Source: Ruminococcus sp. AM22-13
GTDB lineage: Bacteria > Bacillota > Clostridia > Lachnospirales > Lachnospiraceae
NCBI RefSeq assembly: GCF_003471165.1
Contig: NZ_QRIL01000054.1
Span: 1-6,618 of the forward strand
Length of the DNA: 6,618 nucleotides
Direction of reading: 5' to 3'
The position numbers were made by a program, and so were the translations under genes. This document shows positions 6,565 through 6,618 of the stretch, in pieces; the first letter of the stretch is position 1, and each line of letters opens with the position of its first letter. The notes below the pieces were generated by a model. It was not told where the DNA came from, searched no databases, and saw only the letters and a program-made list of their open reading frames with translations.

Positions 6565-6590
6565 TTTATCTCCTCCTCATATAATCAAGT
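6516..6590 (-). repeat. Perfect 10-bp inverted repeat, candidate structured RNA upstream of the RT
   Basis: ACTTGATTAT (6516-6525) and ATAATCAAGT (6581-6590) are exact reverse complements separated by 55 bases. In a minus-strand transcript they would form a 10-bp stem closing a loop that holds the Shine-Dalgarno, the mini-ORF and the two TTCACATT repeats. The arms pair perfectly and the match stops abruptly on both sides. Several defence RTs (DRT2, DRT9 and others) have an ncRNA encoded upstream of the RT gene, so position supports an RNA role, but no sequence identity to a known one was established. It could instead be an operator or chance. Confidence 0.4.
6534..6560 (-). repeat. 8-base direct repeat with 19-base period inside the putative stem-loop
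   Basis: On the minus strand TTCACATT occurs at 6560-6553 and again at 6541-6534, defining a 19-base unit (TTCACATTATATGGAAGGA) followed by a partial second copy. Both copies lie in the loop closed by the inverted repeat. An 8-base match is near what chance could give somewhere in a 255-base AT-rich region, so the placement is more notable than the match. Confidence 0.5.
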
Positions 6591-6618
6591 GTTTTTTATT
6601 GAAAATTCAAGGTTTTTC

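Noticed and set aside
4666..6618. Retron or group II intron
   Set aside because: The RT has a YVDD box with an Abi/UG-like motif B, no maturase or HNH domain within the protein, and a long helical C-terminus. I see no msr/msd-like inverted repeat pair with a priming G and no intron domain V/VI structure.
1..6618. CRISPR array, tRNA, rRNA or insertion sequence ends
   Set aside because: I saw no regularly spaced repeats, no tRNA-like cloverleaf or CCA end, no rRNA-like GC-rich conserved stretch, and no transposase or terminal inverted repeats.

Overview
The window is a low-GC (about 30% by eye) stretch with every supportable gene on the minus strand. Shine-Dalgarno sites are strong (AGGAG or AAGGA type) and codons are A/T-rich. 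This points to a Firmicute, most likely a gut-type clostridium such as a Lachnospiraceae member. That assignment is an inference from composition only. The gene content (reverse transcriptase, HNH-like protein, DUF6602-like nuclease-fold protein, PHP-ATPase) is that of an accessory or phage-defence island. No transposase, integrase, tRNA, rRNA or CRISPR array is visible.

Reading along the minus strand, which is right to left in window coordinates: (1) 6364-6618 is a 255-base leader. It holds a perfect 10-bp inverted repeat enclosing a strong ribosome binding site, a 16-codon GTG-started mini-ORF and an 8-base direct repeat with 19-base spacing. (2) 4666-6363 encodes a 565-residue reverse transcriptase with a YVDD catalytic box and a long uncharacterised C-terminal extension, of the Abi/DRT ('unknown group') kind. 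(3) 4513-4665 is a 153-base gap with an AT-rich bulged hairpin. (4) 3646-4512 encodes a 288-residue protein with an HNH/HNN-like zinc-binding N-terminus. (5) 3245-3645 is a roughly 400-base stretch with no convincing gene, only a 58-69-codon open frame and what may be gene remnants. (6) 2288-3244 is a DUF6602-like gene with a D...ExK nuclease-like core, interrupted by two in-frame TAA codons that lie in identical 9-mers. (7) 119-2257 is an intact fusion of a PHP phosphoesterase domain with an ABC-type ATPase (TrlF-like). (8) A small ORF overlaps the end of the PHP-ATPase gene, starts at 144 behind a good ribosome binding site, and stops at 43-45. The same frame stays open from there to the window edge.

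Functionally I see two adjacent modules. The first is leader, reverse transcriptase and HNH-like protein, which could be a two-protein RT defence system with an RNA partner or regulatory leader. The second is the DUF6602-like protein, the PHP-ATPase and the small ORF, which looks like an ATPase-nuclease defence operon whose first gene is damaged. The most interesting candidates for something undescribed are the leader upstream of the RT, the RT-HNH pairing, and the double-TAA DUF6602 gene. Functional statements beyond the motifs are inference; no homology search was possible.
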